This document shows positions 15,370 through 19,687 of a DNA stretch of 19,687 nucleotides, one piece after another. The DNA lies in the NCBI GenBank assembly GCA_045119835.1, contig JBGVED010000060.1:1-19687 (forward strand), read 5' to 3'. The stretch's first letter is position 1. Every line of letters starts with the position of its first letter. The DNA is from CALVUJ01 sp045119835 (GTDB lineage: Bacteria > Bacillota_I > Bacilli_A > RFN20 > DUOF01). The notes below the pieces were generated by a model. The model did not search any database. It saw only the letters and a list, made by a program, of their open reading frames with translations, and was not told where the DNA came from. The translations under genes and the position numbers were made by a program.

Positions 15370-16163
15370 TGAAAGAAAGATTAGATGTTTTCTTGGTAAA
15401 AACAGGACTTTACGAAACACGAAACAAAGCCCAAAATGCAATAGAAAACAAAGATATAAAAGTAAATGATAAAATAGTAGATAGTCCTTCTTATAAAGTT
15501 GAAGAAGACTGTAAAATAGAAATAATATCAAACAGTTTACCATATGTTTCTCGAGGGGGACTAAAACTAGAAAAAGCTCTAAAAATTTTTAATATAGATT
15601 TAAAAGATAAAATAGTTTTAGATATTGGAGCAAGTACAGGTGGATTTACAGATTGCAGTTTGCAAAATGGTGCTAAAAAAGTATATGCGCTAGATGTTGG
15701 AGAAAATCAACTACATGAATCATTAAAAAATAATGATAAAGTTGTTTCATTAGAAAAAACAAACTTTAGAACTATAAATATAGAAGAATTTAAAAGGTAC
15801 AATATTGATATAATTGTCGTAGATGTATCCTTTATTTCCTTATCTTATATCTTTGAAAATGCTAGTAAAATTATAGATAAAGATAAATTAATGATTTGCT
15901 TAATAAAACCTCAGTTTGAGACTGCTAAAAAAGAGCATAACAAAAATGGTGTAGTTAATAATCCAAAAATTCATTTTGAAGTAATAAAAAATGTAATTAG
16001 CTACGCCAACAAATTTGAACTTCATTTAAATAAATTAGATTTTTCTCCAATAAAAGGAGATAAATCAGGTAATATTGAATACTTAGGTTTATTTAGTTTT
16101 AATACATTTGATGTAAGTAATGAAAGAATAAAAGAATGTATAAACAACATATTTAACATTTAA
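15369..16163 (+). CDS. tlyA: TlyA family rRNA (cytidine-2'-O)-methyltransferase
   Basis: Residues 1-60 are an S4 RNA-binding domain (ERLDVFLVKTGLYETRNKAQ). From YVSRGGLKLEKAL on is an FtsJ/RrmJ-like methyltransferase with SAM motif LDIGASTGGFTDC, then ALDVGENQL, VVDVSFISL and LIKPQFE. Family members 2'-O-methylate 16S and/or 23S rRNA and were first called haemolysins. At 264 residues the length is typical. It overlaps the relA stop by one base (TAATG) with no strong Shine-Dalgarno, so it is translationally coupled. In Bacillus tlyA (yqxC) is followed by ahrC/argR and recN. Here recN is kept downstream but the argR place is taken by a giant unrelated gene. Confidence 0.94.
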   Translation: MKERLDVFLVKTGLYETRNKAQNAIENKDIKVNDKIVDSPSYKVEEDCKIEIISNSLPYVSRGGLKLEKALKIFNIDLKDKIVLDIGASTGGFTDCSLQNGAKKVYALDVGENQLHESLKNNDKVVSLEKTNFRTINIEEFKRYNIDIIVVDVSFISLSYIFENASKIIDKDKLMICLIKPQFETAKKEHNKNGVVNNPKIHFEVIKNVISYANKFELHLNKLDFSPIKGDKSGNIEYLGLFSFNTFDVSNERIKECINNIFNI

Positions 16164-16187
16164 AAATAAACATAATATTTTAAAGTA

Positions 16188-16217
16188 TAGAAACGCTGTA
16201 ATTTTAAATGATATAAT
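16188..16217 (+). promoter_or_regulatory. extended -10 promoter of the transglutaminase-like gene
   Basis: TAGAAA (16188-16193), an 18-base spacer and TATAAT (16212-16217) preceded by TGA give a perfect TGnTATAAT extended -10, as at ruvA. AAGGTGG (16225-16231) follows within 8 bases, so the mRNA leader is very short. Confidence 0.65.
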
Positions 16218-16238
16218 TTTAATAAGGTGGTGATTACA

Positions 16239-19200
16239 ATGAGTTTAACTATAGAATTAAACGATGATATAGAAAATATCAAAGACAAACTAACATTGTA
16301 TAAAACTGCAAAAAATCTAGACATCGAATTAACATTTATTCCTAAAAAAAGTACTGAAAATTTTAATATAGATTTGATAAGAAAATACATAATTGATATA
16401 AAAAAAAGACTTCCTGAAACAAATATTGATTTTATTTATACTTATCATATGCAAGATTCCCAAATACTTAATTCGAATGAATGTAAAAAGTTAGAAGAAA
16501 TAGATTCATATTTAAGAGAAAACGAAAACAAGGAACTATTAATTAGTCAAACTGATGAATATTATCAATATGGTTTTAGAAAAACAATAGATTCTAATAG
16601 AAAATTAGAAGAAGTTGCTAACAAAATAAAAAATGGCACATACAACAATAAACCCTTATCGCCATTTGAAAAATATATGCTAGCATATGAATATGTTACG
16701 GATTTTGTTTACAATGAAGGAAATGATTTTAACCATTATGAAACTAGTAACTGGGTTCCTGTTATGGACGGAGATAAAATAGTTTGTGCCGGATATGCCT
16801 CTTTATTAAAAGAATTGTGCAATAGAATATTTCCTTCAAAAGAAGTAGAAGTGGAAATTCAAAATTTAAAAGTATATAACAAAGATAGCAAAGAATACGA
16901 AAAGCATGCCAACAATTTAGTTACCATAAAAGATGAAAAATATAATATTAACGGAACGTTTTATTGTGATGCCTGCTGGGATAGTAAAAAGGAAGAAATG
17001 GGAAAATCATTTCCATTTTGTTGTTTACCTTTAAACGACATAAAAAATCTTAATGATTATACAATAGAACTAGAAGAAAAAAACGCATCAAAGACAAACA
17101 CAAGCACCACTATACCATTAAATGCATTCGCAGAATCATTTAAAATAATAGGAACAATGCGAGGACTTAAAAATGAAGAACTAGATAATTTTGTGCAAAA
17201 AAGGAAAGAAAGTACAATAAATTTAACAAATCATTTTTTTGATACCAGTAAATGTAGCGGAACTTTTGCAACTGAAGCAATAAAGCAAAAAACAAAAGCA
17301 AAACCTAATATAAAAAAAGAAAGCTTGATATATGAATTTATAGATAGAAGCAAAATTATATATAAAAGAATAGAAGAATATCAAAAAGAAATTTCTACTA
17401 ATAGTAATAGAGCATATGACTATCAAGAACAATTAACTAAATGCATAAAGAAATATAATTTACTAAAAACAGAAGATGAAAAGAACGCATATTTAGCAGA
17501 AAATAATTATCAAAGTTTAAAATATAATTTATGCGCATATTTAAATCAGATAAAAAAAATTAACTCAGACATTAAAAATTTTAATAATTATATAAATAAA
17601 CTTTGCATTTTTCAAACCAATCAAACCAACATTAACAAAGATTTAGAAAATTTAATAACTAGATCAAAAAACTTTTGTACAGAAAGTAATGATGTATATG
17701 AAAAATTATTATTAGAAACATCTTTATTATTAAATGGCTCTAATAAAGAAAGTATAGAAAAAATTTATAAACTTATCAGCAACTATACAGATACAGAAAA
17801 TTTTTCTAAACAAAGTAGTAACTTATTAGATGATGCTTTATACAACATTAAAAACTTAGAAAAAGCAGCAAATGACTGCTTAGATAATCAAGAAATTAAT
17901 GTAGAAATCAATGAAAACAACTATGATTATAAGTCTGTATTCAATCAAACATCGCTATCTCCTTCAATAATCACCCCAAAAAGTTTACAAAAAAGCAGTG
18001 ATTTTGAAATCATTAGTGGCTTAAACATTCCTAACATTACATTAGAAGATGTGATGAATCATTCTTACCGTGCACACAATTTATACGATGCAAAAACTTA
18101 TTCTTTAAAAGGAAATGATAAATTTAGTGATGATGAATATGTCTATCAGGAATTTTTAAGTTACGTAGCATATAAAATGAAAGAAAATGAACAATATTTA
18201 TCAGAAAAATTAGAAGGTTTACACCCATCCAAAAAAAGAGAATTATTAGAAAATTATTTAACTGAAACACTAGTTGAAATAACAAATGAAATAAAAGTTA
18301 ACAAAAATGAAGTTAAATTAACTGGATATACTTTTCAAGATTGTGCTACTCAATTCATTCTAAGAGTTAACGGATACGATATTAAAAGAGATACAAATAT
18401 AAAAGATTTTTTAAGTGGTGCAAGTAGATGTGAAATAATTAAATCTAATCCAATTGACCAAACAACATTTTTCAAAGAATTCTCTGAAAATTTCAAACAA
18501 ACAAACTATGATGATGCAAACATCAAAAGAATATTAAATGAGGGTAGAGGAATAACTAACGATGACTACAAACATGCTAAAATAGTAAAAGATAAAGTCG
18601 AGGAATTTAAAAATTTAATTATAGACTTGCAAGAGGAAAACAATTATAAAAACTATCAAACAATTATTGATAAAATATCCAATCATCAAATACTAAAAGG
18701 ACTAACAAAAAGCGAATATAACACAGATAATATTTATCAAAGAAATGTACAATTTTCTGACCAAATGGAAAACTTTAGTATGCTAATATCTAATAATGAA
18801 AAAATTAATTTTCTAGACTATGAAATAGCAAAAGAAATTTATCAAAAACTATCTATTGATTACAAAAAAACAAACAAAAACGCATCTACTGATGAAAAAA
18901 ATGAATTATGTAATAAAGCACTAGAACAATGTGATGAAATTTTAAAAAACACAAAACAAATAATTTCTACTTATGCTTCAGAAAACACACGATCTATTAC
19001 TGTAAAACCTATTATTAAACAAAAAATAACAATTGAACCAGTAGTTCAAGTAAAAAAAGAAACAACTAATCAAACACATGAAATAAACGAAAGTATTAAA
19101 CCTACTATAAGTAACGCTAATAATCTAGAAACAAAAGAAAATATGAAAAATCCAATAAATGAAAGTTTGGAAAAAGAAAAAAAAGAACTTAAAGAAATGA

Positions 19201-19526
19201 TAAAAAAAGTTCTTCAAAATGCTACAAAACAACAAGTAGAGGAGTTTAAAAAGTCCTATAAAAAGAACTATACCGCTTTAGCAAGTAAATGTAGTGAAGA
19301 CGATTATCAAAAGATATATGGGAAATTCTTTTTTAAAGCAGAAGATATAGTTACAAAACCAGAGAAAATAACTATTGAAGATATAAAAACATTAGGAATA
19401 TATCTTGGATTAGAAAATATAGATAAAACAAAAATAGGACAAAATACTATAAAAAATAATGATACTCAAAAAATTATAGATATGTTAGAAAGTACCACTA
19501 AACAAACTACAACTATTAAAAAATAA
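16239..19526 (+). CDS. 1095-residue protein with N-terminal transglutaminase-like domain, function unknown
   Basis: I do not recognise the whole protein. Residues about 110-265 form a transglutaminase-like (papain-fold) domain: VCAGYASLLKELC gives nucleophile Cys183, KHANNLVTI gives His223 and YCDACWD gives Asp244, spaced as in bacterial CxGYA...H.WN.V...D.TWD enzymes. Such domains act as proteases or amide-crosslinking enzymes. Downstream, 340-620 is Lys/Glu/Asn-rich, mostly helical or coiled coil. A further region (about 650-910) looks globular and includes SYRAHNLYDAKTYSLKG. A Thr/Ile/Lys/Asn-rich linker lies at about 915-976 and a charged helical C-terminal domain at about 977-1095. There is no signal peptide, membrane helix or wall anchor, so it appears cytoplasmic unless exported by a dedicated route. 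ATG 16239 is chosen over GTG 16227 because AAGGTGG is well spaced. It is monocistronic, between tlyA and recN. Confidence 0.85.
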   Translation: MSLTIELNDDIENIKDKLTLYKTAKNLDIELTFIPKKSTENFNIDLIRKYIIDIKKRLPETNIDFIYTYHMQDSQILNSNECKKLEEIDSYLRENENKELLISQTDEYYQYGFRKTIDSNRKLEEVANKIKNGTYNNKPLSPFEKYMLAYEYVTDFVYNEGNDFNHYETSNWVPVMDGDKIVCAGYASLLKELCNRIFPSKEVEVEIQNLKVYNKDSKEYEKHANNLVTIKDEKYNINGTFYCDACWDSKKEEMGKSFPFCCLPLNDIKNLNDYTIELEEKNASKTNTSTTIPLNAFAESFKIIGTMRGLKNEELDNFVQKRKESTINLTNHFFDTSKCSGTFATEAIKQKTKAKPNIKKESLIYEFIDRSKIIYKRIEEYQKEISTNSNRAYDYQEQLTKCIKKYNLLKTEDEKNAYLAENNYQSLKYNLCAYLNQIKKINSDIKNFNNYINKLCIFQTNQTNINKDLENLITRSKNFCTESNDVYEKLLLETSLLLNGSNKESIEKIYKLISNYTDTENFSKQSSNLLDDALYNIKNLEKAANDCLDNQEINVEINENNYDYKSVFNQTSLSPSIITPKSLQKSSDFEIISGLNIPNITLEDVMNHSYRAHNLYDAKTYSLKGNDKFSDDEYVYQEFLSYVAYKMKENEQYLSEKLEGLHPSKKRELLENYLTETLVEITNEIKVNKNEVKLTGYTFQDCATQFILRVNGYDIKRDTNIKDFLSGASRCEIIKSNPIDQTTFFKEFSENFKQTNYDDANIKRILNEGRGITNDDYKHAKIVKDKVEEFKNLIIDLQEENNYKNYQTIIDKISNHQILKGLTKSEYNTDNIYQRNVQFSDQMENFSMLISNNEKINFLDYEIAKEIYQKLSIDYKKTNKNASTDEKNELCNKALEQCDEILKNTKQIISTYASENTRSITVKPIIKQKITIEPVVQVKKETTNQTHEINESIKPTISNANNLETKENMKNPINESLEKEKKELKEMIKKVLQNATKQQVEEFKKSYKKNYTALASKCSEDDYQKIYGKFFFKAEDIVTKPEKITIEDIKTLGIYLGLENIDKTKIGQNTIKNNDTQKIIDMLESTTKQTTTIKK

Positions 19527-19545
19527 ATATTTATAAATCCATAAT

Positions 19546-19587
19546 AAAAAGATGTTTAATATTAACTTTATTTGAACATCTTTTTAT
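19546..19587 (+). terminator. intrinsic terminator after the transglutaminase-like gene
   Basis: AAAAAGATGTT (19546-19556) pairs perfectly with AACATCTTTTT (19575-19585) around an 18-base A/T loop; the T run is part of the 3' arm. Confidence 0.75.
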
Positions 19588-19648
19588 ATTATAATTATTA
19601 TAGTTAATTTTAATAAAAACATCGTATAGATATTATTGGGGTGAGATA

Positions 19649-19687
19649 ATGCTAAAAGAACTTACAATTAAAAACTTCGCAATCATT
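19649..19687 (+). CDS. recN: DNA repair protein RecN, N-terminal fragment (runs off the window)
   Basis: Only 13 codons are visible, reading MLKELTIKNFAII, the typical first strand of the RecN SMC-like ATPase, just ahead of the Walker A region. GGGGTGAG (19638-19645) is a good Shine-Dalgarno. The tlyA - recN neighbourhood supports the call. RecN gathers DNA ends at double-strand breaks. Confidence 0.75.
   Translation, partial: MLKELTIKNFAII

Noticed and set aside
1..19687. CRISPR arrays, insertion sequences, phage or attachment sites
   Set aside because: No spaced direct repeats, transposase or integrase motifs, or terminal inverted repeats were seen. The four small proteins show no toxin, antitoxin or nuclease motif that would justify calling them a defence system.

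Overview
The window is AT-rich bacterial chromosome (about a quarter G+C by eye) from a low-GC Bacillota, most likely an uncultured gut-type Bacilli/Erysipelotrichia or RF39-like relative of the Mollicutes. The evidence is strong purine Shine-Dalgarno sites, dense intrinsic terminators, and a gene order that is a rearranged version of the Bacillus ruvAB - queA - tgt - yajC - yrzE - yrbG - spoVB - secDF - recJ - relA block, followed by tlyA - recN. Tryptophan is encoded by TGG and TGA is used as a stop twice, so the code is 11 rather than the Mycoplasma code 4. The assignment to a lineage is inference.

Layout: (1) 1-338 holds tRNA-His on the minus strand and a divergent promoter region with a 27-codon leader-like ORF. 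(2) 339-3180 is a tight hisS - truB - TrpF-like operon ending in a weak terminator. (3) 3197-4815 is the ruvAB operon with its own promoter and terminator. (4) 4831-7645 is an accessory-looking island. Two unknown small proteins are followed by a minus-strand four-helix membrane protein (YrzE-like), a DUF421 membrane protein (YrbG-like) and two more unknown small proteins. The four small proteins look like diverged members of one family. (5) 7612-8940 is a minus-strand SpoVB-type lipid flippase. (6) 9078-11440 is secDF. (7) 11579-16163 is a recJ - relA - tlyA operon with 1-nt stop/start overlaps. (8) 16188-19586 is a single 1095-residue protein with an N-terminal transglutaminase-like Cys-His-Asp domain. 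(9) 19649 onward is the first 13 codons of recN.

Most genes are housekeeping: histidyl-tRNA supply, tRNA pseudouridylation, Holliday-junction processing, protein secretion, recombination, stringent response and rRNA methylation. Several carry unexpected losses. The TrpF-like protein lacks the catalytic Cys and active-site Arg. Rel has lost every hydrolase (HD) residue I could place but keeps the synthetase. The SecF half of SecDF lacks its conserved transmembrane Asp.

The best candidates for undescribed biology are the four small related proteins flanking the DUF421 protein and the giant transglutaminase-like protein that sits between tlyA and recN, where Bacillus has the arginine repressor gene.
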